Positions 27,450-36,137 of a stretch of DNA of 64,000 nucleotides are shown here, one piece after another. Location: assembly GCA_024235595.1 (NCBI GenBank), contig JACKMC010000002.1, positions 310,001 to 374,000 of the forward strand, in the 5' to 3' direction. Within the stretch, counting starts at the first letter, position 1. Every line of letters starts with the position of its first letter. The stretch is from Zoogloeaceae bacterium. Its GTDB lineage: Bacteria > Pseudomonadota > Gammaproteobacteria > Burkholderiales > Rhodocyclaceae. Below the pieces are notes generated by a model. It ran no database searches and had not been told where the DNA came from. It saw only the letters and a program-made list of their open reading frames with translations. Made by a program: the position numbers and the translations under genes.

Positions 27450-29201
27450 TCAGGGCGCCCTGCTGCGTGCAGCGAACTTGCGTTCGTACATATCGCGGTC
27501 GGCGTGCTTGAGCAATTCATCGGTGTCGCTGCCGTCGCGGGGGAACATTGCAAGGCCGACGGCGCCGCCAAAGCCCACTCCGGCGATCGATTCGGCATCA
27601 ACCGAGGTGAGCGGCTCCTTCAGCAAGTCCTCGATCTTGAGCCTGACGTTTTCCGCCGCGGCGGTATTCTCGACTTCGTGCAGCAGGATCACGAACTCGT
27701 CGCCGGCATAGCGGGCAACCAGATCGGCAGCCCGCAATGCAGCGTGCAGGCGCTCGGCGATTTCGACCAGCACCTGGTCGCCAGCGTGATGACCCAGCGC
27801 ATCGTTGACCTGCTTGAATTGATCGAGGTCGATGAACAGGATCGCGAACTGCTTGGCGTTGGCGCGGGTGTGATAGTCCGCGATGCGCTTTCCGAGTGCG
27901 CGAGTGACGGCTTCCCGGTTGGCCAGGCCGGTCAGCCGGTCGGTACGCAGGCGAAATTGCATCGCCTCGAAGCTCTTTGCCAGTTCGCCGATCTCGTCGC
28001 GACGTATCACCCCTACAGGTGTTTCGAGGTCGCCGTCGCCGACGCTGCGGGCCGCGTCGGTGATGCGTTTGAGGTCGCTCACCACCCAGTTGAGGATCCG
28101 CATGCCGATGAGGGTCGCGAGTACCGCGGCGACCAGCGCCGCGAGCGCGGTGCGGAGCACGTTCTCGGTCACGCCATGCATGAAGTCCTTGCGCGGAACC
28201 GCCACCACCGTGATCCATTCAAGCCCTGCGTCGTCCTTGATGCGATCGAATGCGGCGTAGATCGGTTCGCCATCGGGACCGTCGAAGATTCGGGTCAGCG
28301 CCCTGGCGTTCTCGTCGCGATCCTGTTTCGGCAACAGGTCGCGGACCTCGGCGTAGGTGCGTTCAAGCAACGGGTTGCCACTGTCCGCGGCGCTGAGGCG
28401 CACATTGGTGCCATCGGGCAGCTTTCTCACGTTCGGGCTCGCCGAGGAGGCGATCAGCTTGCCATCGGGCTCGATGATGAAGGCAAGGCCGTTGGCCGAG
28501 ATGTCGAGCCGCCCAACGAAGTCGTTGAGCCGTTGCAGCGAAACGTCGGTAGCGACCACGCCTTCGAACTCGCCGTTGACCGCGGCGACCCGCCTCGCGC
28601 GGGTGGCAACCAGTTCGGCGGTTCGAAAATCGATATAGACGGCCGTCCAGGTATGCTGCTTGGTGGATTCGCCGGCCTTGTACCAGGGACGTTCGCGCGG
28701 ATCGAAAAGCTTTTCTTCGCGGGATGCGAACTTGAGCTCGCCATTGATGCCCAGAAAGCGGTACAGCGTGCGGTGTTCCTCGGCGTCGAGCTTGATCCGC
28801 AATTCGCCTTCCTGCATCGAGGGCCGGTAAAGCCCGATGGACTGGCCGAGGCGGTTACCGTAATAGACGTAGTTGTTGGGATCCTGGTGCAGCGAGGTGG
28901 CGATCCAGAAGCGCGTACGCAGGTTGGCCACATCGTCGGCGATCGTGGTGGGCGCCGGCATGCCGTTGGGAAAGGCCGCTTCGAGGACCGCGCCCGAGCC
29001 CACGATATGACGGTCGACCGCCTGACCGATGCGGGCCACGATTTCCTGCAGATGATGTTCGGATACGGTCTCGACGGCGCGGCTGCCGGCGAGATAGGAG
29101 AGCGTCCCGATGATGAGCGCGAGGGTCAGCACCAGCGCAACGTATGGTACCGTGAGGACCTGTCGCAGCGAGAGATAGGAGCGGCTGGGTCGAGCCTTCA
29201 T
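27450..29201 (-). CDS. Cache-HAMP diguanylate cyclase
   Basis: This 583-residue membrane sensor makes c-di-GMP from GTP. A signal-anchor helix (about 15-35) is followed by a large periplasmic dCache-type domain (about 40-320), a second helix (about 330-350), a HAMP linker (RITDAARSVGDGDLETPV) and a GGDEF domain. The active-site motif reads AGDEF (near residue 500), a variant compatible with activity. The allosteric inhibition site RxxD (RAAD) lies five residues upstream, so product feedback is expected. Substrate motifs TDRLTGLANR and IDLDQFKQVND are intact. The ligand of the Cache domain is unknown. The HDOD gene follows. Confidence 0.93.
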   Translation of the reverse strand: MKARPSRSYLSLRQVLTVPYVALVLTLALIIGTLSYLAGSRAVETVSEHHLQEIVARIGQAVDRHIVGSGAVLEAAFPNGMPAPTTIADDVANLRTRFWIATSLHQDPNNYVYYGNRLGQSIGLYRPSMQEGELRIKLDAEEHRTLYRFLGINGELKFASREEKLFDPRERPWYKAGESTKQHTWTAVYIDFRTAELVATRARRVAAVNGEFEGVVATDVSLQRLNDFVGRLDISANGLAFIIEPDGKLIASSASPNVRKLPDGTNVRLSAADSGNPLLERTYAEVRDLLPKQDRDENARALTRIFDGPDGEPIYAAFDRIKDDAGLEWITVVAVPRKDFMHGVTENVLRTALAALVAAVLATLIGMRILNWVVSDLKRITDAARSVGDGDLETPVGVIRRDEIGELAKSFEAMQFRLRTDRLTGLANREAVTRALGKRIADYHTRANAKQFAILFIDLDQFKQVNDALGHHAGDQVLVEIAERLHAALRAADLVARYAGDEFVILLHEVENTAAAENVRLKIEDLLKEPLTSVDAESIAGVGFGGAVGLAMFPRDGSDTDELLKHADRDMYERKFAARSRAP

Positions 29202-29427
29202 GTGTTGGTTGCCTGCCGTGCAAGGCGACGATGTTCTTCAGGGCTGAGGCCCGATGACGAATTCTCGCACGCTCGTGCCGACGAGTTGGAGCGCTCACGA
29301 AAAGTTGCGATTATGCGGCGCATCGGCATTCTGGCCAATGCTTGCGTAGCGCGCGGTGACGCGCACCGTGTCGCGGCCGCCTCGCGGGGCGTGTGGACAG
29401 ACCGATTCGAGATGGATTGCTGCTTCG

Positions 29428-30168
29428 ATGAGCGTGATATTTATCAGCTACCGGCGCGATGACAGCCAGGGCTTTGCCGGCCGCCTGGAGGATGATCTGT
29501 CCGAATGCTTTGGCGAAGAGCGGGTCTTTCGCGACAGGGAGATTCCCGTTGGTACGGATTTCGCCCAGCATCTGGAAGGTACGCTGGGCGCAGCCGCGGT
29601 GCTTCTCGCGGTGATCGGGCCGAACTGGCTCGAGGTGCGCGGCGCCGATGGCAGGCGCCGGCTCGATGATCCGGGGGACTGGGTGCGCCGGGAAATCGAG
29701 ACCGGACTCGCCCGGGGCCTCGCGGTGGTCCCCGTGCTGGTCGGCGGGGCCCGGATGCCCCCGGCAGCGGCGCTGCCGCCTGCGCTTGCGCCGCTGGCCG
29801 GGCGGCAGGCCTTCGTGCTCTCGGACCGGCGCTGGCGCGAGGAACTCAAGGAGCTGGCAGGGGAACTGGCGAGGCTCTCGCCCAAGCTTTCCGGGCGAGG
29901 CGAGATCCAGATGCCCCGGTCAGGACGGATCGATGCGCTGGAGGTTCTGCGCGATGTGCTCGCGCGGCGCAAGGTGGCGCCACCGCAAGGGCTTGCGGCG
30001 CGAGTCGGGAGCTGGCTGCTCCGAGCGCTGCGGCGGCTGCTGGTGCTGGCGGTCGCGCTTGCGATCGTCGTGGTGCTGGTCAGAGCCGATGGCGATCCGC
30101 GCGCCAATCGCATCGTCGACAATGTCGTCGCCATGATCGTCGCGACACTCAAAGGCCCTGGTGGCTGA
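29428..30168 (+). CDS. TIR-domain protein with C-terminal membrane helix
   Basis: The N-terminal 135 residues form a TIR domain: ISYRRDDSQGFAGRL, VFRDREIPVGTDF and LLAVIGPNWL. Glu89 in DWVRREIETGL aligns with the catalytic glutamate of NAD-cleaving TIR enzymes such as SARM1 (DWVHKEI), so NADase activity is plausible. A linker follows, then a hydrophobic helix at about 201-219 (LRRLLVLAVALAIVVVLV) and a short C-terminal tail. TIR enzymes occur in antiphage systems and in other signalling; no recognisable defence partner is adjacent. It stands alone between two leftward units. The ATG chosen directly precedes the first TIR strand. Confidence 0.85.
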   Translation: MSVIFISYRRDDSQGFAGRLEDDLSECFGEERVFRDREIPVGTDFAQHLEGTLGAAAVLLAVIGPNWLEVRGADGRRRLDDPGDWVRREIETGLARGLAVVPVLVGGARMPPAAALPPALAPLAGRQAFVLSDRRWREELKELAGELARLSPKLSGRGEIQMPRSGRIDALEVLRDVLARRKVAPPQGLAARVGSWLLRALRRLLVLAVALAIVVVLVRADGDPRANRIVDNVVAMIVATLKGPGG

Positions 30169-30177
30169 AGCCCGCGC

Positions 30178-31374
30178 TCAGTTGCGGGGCAGTGCAATGC
30201 GGTTGACAAAGCCCGCCTCGTCGCCGATCCATGCAAAGTCGCGCGCGACCAGCAGGTTGCTGCTGGTCGCGCCGGCGAGCGGGTAACTCGCCAGGGTCTT
30301 GCAGCGGCCGTTGCAATCGAGTGCGATCAGCCGCGACTGCGCCTGCGAGGGCAGCAGTATCAGCACGCGCCCCCCGCGCCGTTCGATCACCGCCGCGCCC
30401 TCGAGCTGACGGCTGCCGATGCGATGGGTCGACACCCCGGTGGCGAGCGGCATCGGGGCCAGCTTGTCGCCGCGGCGCTGGTAGCGGTAAAGCATTCCCC
30501 CGATGTGAGGCGTCAGCACCGCGTAGAGGCTGCTGGCGCCGACCAGCGGGTTGAGCCAGCGCGAGGACTGACCGAAATCGGGGCCGCTGGCGACGATGCC
30601 GAGGTTGGTGCGCTCGATGCCGATCAGCACCAAGGCCGCACCGCCGCTCGGGCTGGCGCGGACCAGCGCGAGCGCCGGGCGTGCCGCGATGCTGAGCGGG
30701 CGGGGCAGCAGGTCTTCGAAGACCATTGGTGCGGGCAGCGCGAGACGTGCCTCGATGGCGAGGCTGTCGGGGTCGATCATCAGCAGCGCGGTAGGCTCGA
30801 CCGCATCGCCGAGCACGCCATGGCGATAGCGGGTCGCGCTGCCTTCGGCCAGCACGAAGAGCTTGGCAGCGCCGTTGCCGGCCAGGTCGCTGAGGACGAT
30901 ACGCGCATCCGGCAGGGCCTCGGCCGAGGCCTGCTTGACCGCGACCCATTGCCTGCCGCGACGCTCGAAGCGCAGCAATCTGCCGTCGGCAGCGATGCCC
31001 CATGCCGCGGCGAATGCGCACGCCAGACCGCCGCGCGGTGAGAGCAGCGCCGCTGCCGACCGGCTGACCCGGTTGTTTGTATCGATCGATACCAGCGCAC
31101 CGTCCGAGGCGACGCCGAGCAGCTCGCCGGCACAGTCGTGCAGCGGTGCATCGGGCGACAGCCCTTCACCCCGCGCCACGACCTCCTTGCCGCGGATGCT
31201 GACGACGCGGCCGTCGGCAAGCAGTGCGGAAACGCCGCGATCATCGCCAGCGAGCCAGCGTGGCGTGCTACCGACGTCGATCGAGGAAATATCTGCCGCA
31301 CTGGCGCCGGACATGGTGGCGATGGCCAGCGCCAGCGCGAAGCGCCGGGTTGGCGAGCGCGACGAAGCCTGCAT
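30178..31374 (-). CDS. Exported protein of unknown function, possibly a beta-propeller
   Basis: This 398-residue protein has a signal peptide (residues about 1-28, ending ASA). Repeated short stretches such as SALLADGRVVSI, GVASDGALVSI and GIAADGRLLRFERRG suggest blades of a beta-propeller, but I did not recognise a named family. It is the last gene of the arsS operon. Its ATG overlaps the stop of the metallophosphoesterase-like gene by one base (TGATG), which implies coupled translation. The conserved cysteines near the C-terminus (ALDCNGRCKT) could bind a ligand. Periplasmic location and a link to the arsS pathway are inference from context. Confidence 0.65.
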   Translation of the reverse strand: MQASSRSPTRRFALALAIATMSGASAADISSIDVGSTPRWLAGDDRGVSALLADGRVVSIRGKEVVARGEGLSPDAPLHDCAGELLGVASDGALVSIDTNNRVSRSAAALLSPRGGLACAFAAAWGIAADGRLLRFERRGRQWVAVKQASAEALPDARIVLSDLAGNGAAKLFVLAEGSATRYRHGVLGDAVEPTALLMIDPDSLAIEARLALPAPMVFEDLLPRPLSIAARPALALVRASPSGGAALVLIGIERTNLGIVASGPDFGQSSRWLNPLVGASSLYAVLTPHIGGMLYRYQRRGDKLAPMPLATGVSTHRIGSRQLEGAAVIERRGGRVLILLPSQAQSRLIALDCNGRCKTLASYPLAGATSSNLLVARDFAWIGDEAGFVNRIALPRN

Positions 31375-32333
31375 CAGGAAAGCTCCACACCGCACTTGCT
31401 GCCGGCTTGGCGCGCTGCGGCGCGCTCGACGCTGTAGTCGGGGCTGTCGGTGATGCGCGCGAAATACGACAGGTGGGCGGCCGAGCCTGGCGGCCAGTTG
31501 GCGAGAAAGCGCATGATCCAGTCATCGTAGTCGAAGGCCAGCGGCACCGCCTCGACCCACACATCGCCGATGCGGGCGCAGTAGAGCGTCGCGTGGGGGG
31601 CAGGTCGCGCGCTGATGCGGGTGATCAGGCCGTGCCGGATGCCACGGAAATTGGGCATGCCGGCCGCGCCGTTGTTGATCACGAGGCCCCGGTCGAAACG
31701 GCGCAGCGCGGGCAGGCAGGTGTGACTGGAGGCGAATACATCCACCCTGGCTTCGGCGAAGCTGCGTTCGATCCGCGCGGCATTTGCCGGATCATCCAGC
31801 GCACTTACGTCGAAGCTCCAGCCGGCGAGGGAGTCCGCGTCGCCATGAACCACGCCGATGAGCGTATCGGCCACGCGGTAGCGCGCCACCATCGGCAGCC
31901 GGGCGAGTTGCGCGAGAACCTCCGGATGGCGTGCGGCAGTGGCCTTGAGCCGGGCGTGGATGAGGTTGGAACGATCGACCACCTCCTGGGGCACGATCTC
32001 GGGATAGGCGCAGCCGCAACCCGCATCGTCGGTGCCGGGCTGCAGTTCAGCCTCGACGTTTCCAAGGATCGCGTCGTGCCGGAGTACCGTGCGGTTGATC
32101 GCGGCAAAGCTCTGGTCGTCCGTATCGAACCAGTTGAAGTCACCGTTGAAACACAGCTTGACCGGGCCGGACTCGGCATCGGTGAGCGCGACGACCGCTT
32201 CAAGAGCTGGGAGATTGCCGTAGAGGCCGCCGATGAGGTAGAGCGTTTCCGCCTGCCGCTCGGTGGCCGCGGCAATGGCCGCCGCGCCGTAGCGGTAGCG
32301 CAGCGGGCAGGCGCGTCCCGCGGTGGCACTCAT
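31374..32333 (-). CDS. Metallophosphoesterase-like protein with altered metal site
   Basis: The 319-residue protein follows the calcineurin-like phosphoesterase plan, but key ligands differ. The first motif, normally DxH, reads GLY (residues 36-38, before GNLPALEAV). GD is kept (64-65). The GNH motif reads GNV (91-93). One histidine is kept in VVHGD (163). GHTH reads SHTC (203-206). It may therefore be a pseudoenzyme or bind a different metal set. It overlaps the symporter stop by four bases and the next gene by one, so it is firmly part of the arsS operon. The ATG chosen lies within the end of the symporter gene. Confidence 0.75.
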   Translation of the reverse strand: MSATAGRACPLRYRYGAAAIAAATERQAETLYLIGGLYGNLPALEAVVALTDAESGPVKLCFNGDFNWFDTDDQSFAAINRTVLRHDAILGNVEAELQPGTDDAGCGCAYPEIVPQEVVDRSNLIHARLKATAARHPEVLAQLARLPMVARYRVADTLIGVVHGDADSLAGWSFDVSALDDPANAARIERSFAEARVDVFASSHTCLPALRRFDRGLVINNGAAGMPNFRGIRHGLITRISARPAPHATLYCARIGDVWVEAVPLAFDYDDWIMRFLANWPPGSAAHLSYFARITDSPDYSVERAAARQAGSKCGVELS

Positions 32334-33736
32334 GCCGGACCCCCGGCACCTGCGGGCCTGGCCCGCGCAAAAGCCAAGGGCAGCAGGAAGGCCGCGGTGC
32401 ACAGCGCCAGCCCGTAAAGATTGGCGCCGAGCAGCATCGCATATTTGCCGCTGCCGATCGCCCAACTGGCTGGCAGGCCCTGCAGCGCGAGCAGCACGCC
32501 CAGCAGCATGCCGGTCCAGAACGAGAGATGAAAGGAAGCCGGCGAGTAGCCGACGTGGCGCGAAAACAGAAAGGCCGGTGCCAGGCCGATCACCATGGTG
32601 CCGCTGATGGTGGTGGCCTTGAGAATGTCGGTGCCGGCGATCATCGGCAGGTTGCCGAGCACCGCGAAAACCACCATCGATAGGGCGCCGATACTCATCG
32701 CCCGCGGTGAAGGCGTGCGCCCCGCCAGCAGCGGCAGCTCGCGCGCGACCGATTTGGAGAGCGACGAGAAGGTTGAATCCAGCGTCGATGCGGCTGACGA
32801 GATCATCACCACCGCCATCGCGAAGAAGCCTGCATAGCCGAGCCCGCGCGCCACCGCGGCGGGAACGTTGCTCGATAGCGGGATGCCGTTCAAGCGCGCG
32901 TGAACGCCGATCAGGCTGAAGGCGAAGATCGCAGCGAAACCCAGCCCCCCGGCAATGATGAACGCCCTCAGCATGGTCTTCTCGCGGGTGATGAAGCCGC
33001 GGTCGGTGAGCACCGGATCGTGGAAGGGGTAGGAGACCACCTGCAGCAGCGCCACCAGCAGCAGGTCGCCGCCGGCGTCGAGCGCGAAATGGCCCTCGCC
33101 GAGCAGCCGCGAGGGTTCGTTGGCGGGGATCACCCAGGCGAGCACGATCCCCAGTGCAAGCATGAACACAACCGCCTGGATCACGTCGGTGAAGATCGAG
33201 CTGCGCAGTCCCCCCTTGAGGCTGTAGAACAGCACCGCGGCGGTGAACAGCAGCGCCGAGGCGATGAAGCCGTAGCTGCCCGATTCGCCGTAGTAGCCGC
33301 CCACCACCGCGGTGTTGCTCCACACTTCGTTGAAGAGTCGCACCAGAATGGCGGCGGAGAAGGCCAGCGCTGCAGCGCGGCCGTACTTGCCGATCAGGAA
33401 GGGCACCAGCCCGGTGGCGCCCTCGCGGGTGCGCAGGCGGTAGATCACGACCCCGGCGACCGGGATCGAGAGCCAGTAAGTGGCGTAGGCCAGCCCGCCC
33501 ACGACCCCGTAGGCGGCACCGAGGTTGGCCGCATTGGTGACCGATTTGGCAAAGATCCAGCTGATGAAGATGCTCATCATCAGCGCCCACTCCGAGGCCG
33601 GTCGGCCACTGTCGTCATGGCCCTGGAAAAAACCCGCCTCGGTGCGGACCCTTGGCGAGACCAGGTACATCACGACACCGAAGGCGATGAGAAAGCCCCA
33701 GAAGAAGAGGCCTTGAAGGTCCGAGAGTTGGGTCAT
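32330..33736 (-). CDS. Sodium:solute symporter (SSS family)
   Basis: This 468-residue integral membrane protein has 12-13 hydrophobic segments in the SSS/LeuT-like arrangement. Family features are SWIFAKSVTNAANLGAAYG, LFYSLKGGLRSSIFTDVIQ and the sodium-site helix ISSAASTLDSTFSSLS. SSS members carry sugars, amino acids, vitamins or organic anions with Na+. The gene begins 45 bases after arsS and ends by overlapping the metallophosphoesterase-like gene. The substrate may therefore be a precursor or product of the ArsS pathway; this is inference. Confidence 0.92.
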   Translation of the reverse strand: MTQLSDLQGLFFWGFLIAFGVVMYLVSPRVRTEAGFFQGHDDSGRPASEWALMMSIFISWIFAKSVTNAANLGAAYGVVGGLAYATYWLSIPVAGVVIYRLRTREGATGLVPFLIGKYGRAAALAFSAAILVRLFNEVWSNTAVVGGYYGESGSYGFIASALLFTAAVLFYSLKGGLRSSIFTDVIQAVVFMLALGIVLAWVIPANEPSRLLGEGHFALDAGGDLLLVALLQVVSYPFHDPVLTDRGFITREKTMLRAFIIAGGLGFAAIFAFSLIGVHARLNGIPLSSNVPAAVARGLGYAGFFAMAVVMISSAASTLDSTFSSLSKSVARELPLLAGRTPSPRAMSIGALSMVVFAVLGNLPMIAGTDILKATTISGTMVIGLAPAFLFSRHVGYSPASFHLSFWTGMLLGVLLALQGLPASWAIGSGKYAMLLGANLYGLALCTAAFLLPLAFARARPAGAGGPA

Positions 33737-33781
33737 GGCGGTGGGCGCTCCGGATGGTCCGTGCGATGGCGTCCGCGAGGC

Positions 33782-34741
33782 CTAGAGTGCGCCGCCGCAG
33801 CTCGACCCCTGGCCTGCCGTGCAGCCGAAGCAATGGTCGGCGACGCGGATCGGGCGCCCTTCGAGGCTTGCAGCGGAGAGGTCCGACAGATGCACCCGCG
33901 GGCGCTCGGCGATCACGCCGAGACCGAGCTGCTGGTTGAAATCGCAGTCGTAGGCGAAGCCCTGCCAGTCGATGGAGAGCAGATTGCGGCACATTACGCC
34001 GTCGAGATTGTTGTGCTGGTATGCGCTCTTGAGCAGCGACATGTAGGTCTCGAACTGGCCCTTCGAGATCAGCGTCGAACCGAAGCGCTGGATCGGCATG
34101 TTGGTGATCGTGAACAGGTTGTTGAAGCGCACGTCGAATTCATCGGCGAGGTGCGCCTTGTAGGCCTCCTCGAGCGATTCCTGGGGCGGCGGCAGAACCG
34201 GACCTTGCGGGTTGTACACCAGGTTGAGAAGCAGCGAACCCGTGGTGTCGCCGTAGCCGAGGGCGTTGAGCCGGTGCAGGGCGCGGATGCTGGCGTCGAA
34301 GGTGCCCTTGCCGCGTTGCCTGTCGACGTTGTCCTCCTGGTAGCAGGGCAGCGACGCGACGATCTCGACCTGGTGTTCGGCGAGGAAGGCGGCCATGTCC
34401 TCGAAGCCGGGCTCTTCGAGAATGGTGAGATTGCAGCGGTCGATCACCCGCACCCCGAGCGCGCGCGTGGCGCGCACCAGGCGTTTGAAGTGAGGATTCA
34501 TCTCGGGCGCGCCGCCGGTGAGATCGAGGGTACGGATCTCGCGGTTGGCGCCGAGAAAGGCGATGATCGCGTCGATGTTGTCGGCGCTCATCTCTTCGGT
34601 ACGCCTGGGGCCCGCATTCACATGGCAGTGCACGCAGCTCTGGTTGCAACGGTAGCCGAGATTGACCTGGAGCGTTTCGAGGCGGGCGCGACGAATCGGC
34701 GGGAATTCGGTGCTGACGAGCAGCGGAAGCGTAGCGTGCAT
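33782..34741 (-). CDS. arsS: Radical SAM/Cys-rich protein ArsS (arsenosugar biosynthesis type)
   Basis: This 319-residue radical SAM protein has its cluster cysteines at 32, 36 and 39 (RCNQSCVHCHVNAG), followed by LDLTGGAPEMNPHF and DRCNLTILEEPGFEDMA. The C-terminal Cys-rich segment is CFGCTAGQGSSCGG (C304, C307, C315); related proteins carry selenocysteine in this family. ArsS-like enzymes are proposed to attach an adenosyl/dideoxyadenosyl group to arsenic in arsenosugar synthesis. No arsM methyltransferase lies in the window, so another metalloid or substrate is possible. It heads a four-gene operon. GGAG lies seven bases before the ATG, and an ECF-like motif ends about 20 bases upstream. 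Confidence 0.92.
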   Translation of the reverse strand: MHATLPLLVSTEFPPIRRARLETLQVNLGYRCNQSCVHCHVNAGPRRTEEMSADNIDAIIAFLGANREIRTLDLTGGAPEMNPHFKRLVRATRALGVRVIDRCNLTILEEPGFEDMAAFLAEHQVEIVASLPCYQEDNVDRQRGKGTFDASIRALHRLNALGYGDTTGSLLLNLVYNPQGPVLPPPQESLEEAYKAHLADEFDVRFNNLFTITNMPIQRFGSTLISKGQFETYMSLLKSAYQHNNLDGVMCRNLLSIDWQGFAYDCDFNQQLGLGVIAERPRVHLSDLSAASLEGRPIRVADHCFGCTAGQGSSCGGAL

Positions 34742-34761
34742 GAGGATCTCCGGTTTTTTCT

Positions 34762-34791
34762 CTAGACCGCTGGCCGCCGCGATTCCTTACA
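34762..34791 (-). promoter_or_regulatory. ECF-sigma-like promoter of the arsS operon
   Basis: On the minus strand the sequence reads TGTAAGGA, 16 bases, GTCTAG, ending 20 bases before the arsS start. It matches the element before the TVP38 gene (25267-25296) in both blocks and in spacing. The very short distance from GTCTAG to the ATG means a leader of only about 10-15 bases. Confidence 0.55.
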
Positions 34792-35214
34792 AGGGGGATG
34801 CGATCGGGCGGGGCCGTGGCAAGCCCTCCAAGGGCACGGCTGGTGCTTCGACAGCGCCCGACCAGGAGGTTCGCACACGATGCTCAGGATAGCGGCAGTC
34901 GACGAGCCTGCCGATCGCGCCGATCGTGCGTTCGAAGGGGGCGGGTTTCTTCACTGCGTACGGCCGCGATGTCGGGCCGCCCGGGCAGGCATCGCGGGCC
35001 AGCATCCGCGACAAGGTGGCGCTCGGCGAACGGGATGGCGCCCACGCCTGCCGGCATGCCGCGGGCCTCGACGCTGGGCGTCGGCATCATGGCAGTGCGT
35101 CGCGATACCCGCCGCTGCGCTGCTCGAGCCTTTGCGAGCGCGCTTGCAGAATCGGCGCGTTGGGTGTCTATTCGAGCCTGTCGCTTCAGCGCAGTCTGCG
35201 AAGGAGACTCAGCC
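34792..35214. other. Intergenic stretch without a recognised gene
   Basis: About 420 bases between the divergent arsS and dienelactone hydrolase genes. Open frames exist on both strands, as expected at this GC content, but none has a family resemblance or a good ribosome-binding site. The last bases hold the AAGGAGA ribosome-binding site of the hydrolase. Confidence 0.6.
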
Positions 35215-35952
35215 GTGATCGTCAGCTCCGACTATGTGAACATCCCCTCGGGCGGCAGTTCGATGCGAACCTTCATGGCCCGGCCCGGGGTCCCCGGCAA
35301 CTGGCCGGGAATCCTCTTCTATTCGGACATCTTCCAGCTCACCGACACCATGCTGCGGTCCTGCGTCCGGCTCGCAGGTCATGGGTTCGTGGTAGCGGCG
35401 CCCGAGATCTATCATCGCCGCGAGCCGCAGGGTGCCGTGTTTCCCTTCGACGACGAAGGGCGAAGCCGCGGGATGGCGGACGCCGTTGCCACCGCGGTGG
35501 CCGATTTCGATGTCGATGCGGGCTCGGCGCTCGAGCATCTGGCGCGGGATCCCGCGGTTGACGCCGGCCGGCTCGGGGCTGCGGGCTTCTGCATCGGCGG
35601 TCACCTTGCCTTTCGAGCGGCCCTCAGGCCGCAAGTGAAGGCTACGGTGTGCTTCTATCCCACGGGCGTCCATGACGGCAAGCTCGGTAGCGACGAGGAT
35701 GCCGGATCACTGGAGAAGGCCGGCGATATCGCTGGCCGGCTGCTGTTGGTGTGGGGCAGCGAGGATCCGCACATTCCGCCGCCAGCGCGCGCCCGGATCG
35801 AGAGCGGACTGAAGGTCGCGGGCGTGCGGTTCGAGCAACGCATGTATCCGGCCGAACACGCCTTCATGCGCGACTTCGGACCGCGGTTCGACCCCGAGTG
35901 CACCGATCTGGCGTTTGCCGAGATGGTGCGCTTCTTTCGTGCGACCTTCTGA
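35215..35952 (+). CDS. Dienelactone hydrolase-family protein
   Basis: This 245-residue alpha/beta hydrolase is a cytosolic dienelactone-hydrolase relative. The nucleophile is the cysteine in AAGFCIGGHLAF; the acid is in VWGSEDPHIPP and the histidine in YPAEHAFMRDFG. The GTG start is set by AAGGAGA eight bases upstream; the frame is open further upstream, but without conserved sequence. Members hydrolyse dienelactones in chloroaromatic degradation or other esters and lactones. No aromatic-degradation genes flank it, so the substrate is open. Confidence 0.88.
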   Translation: MIVSSDYVNIPSGGSSMRTFMARPGVPGNWPGILFYSDIFQLTDTMLRSCVRLAGHGFVVAAPEIYHRREPQGAVFPFDDEGRSRGMADAVATAVADFDVDAGSALEHLARDPAVDAGRLGAAGFCIGGHLAFRAALRPQVKATVCFYPTGVHDGKLGSDEDAGSLEKAGDIAGRLLLVWGSEDPHIPPPARARIESGLKVAGVRFEQRMYPAEHAFMRDFGPRFDPECTDLAFAEMVRFFRATF

Positions 35953-36137
35953 GTTGCGAAGCGCCATCAGGCCTCGCGGGCGCTTTGAAGTCGCTGGCCG
36001 ACGATTGGCCATGGCCTGCCCGCTGGCGCGTTGCCTGCGGCCTCTCCCGCCCCACGGATGATCGTGGCGGGACGCCTTGATCGCCGGTTTTCCGGCACGC
36101 TCAGCGACGCGCTCTTGTACGGAACGCTCGCCGAGAG

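Noticed and set aside
34798..35214. N-terminal extension of the dienelactone hydrolase and small ORFs in the same gap
   Set aside because: The true start is set by AAGGAGA before GTG at 35215; the upstream frame lacks conserved sequence and the small ORFs lack ribosome-binding sites.
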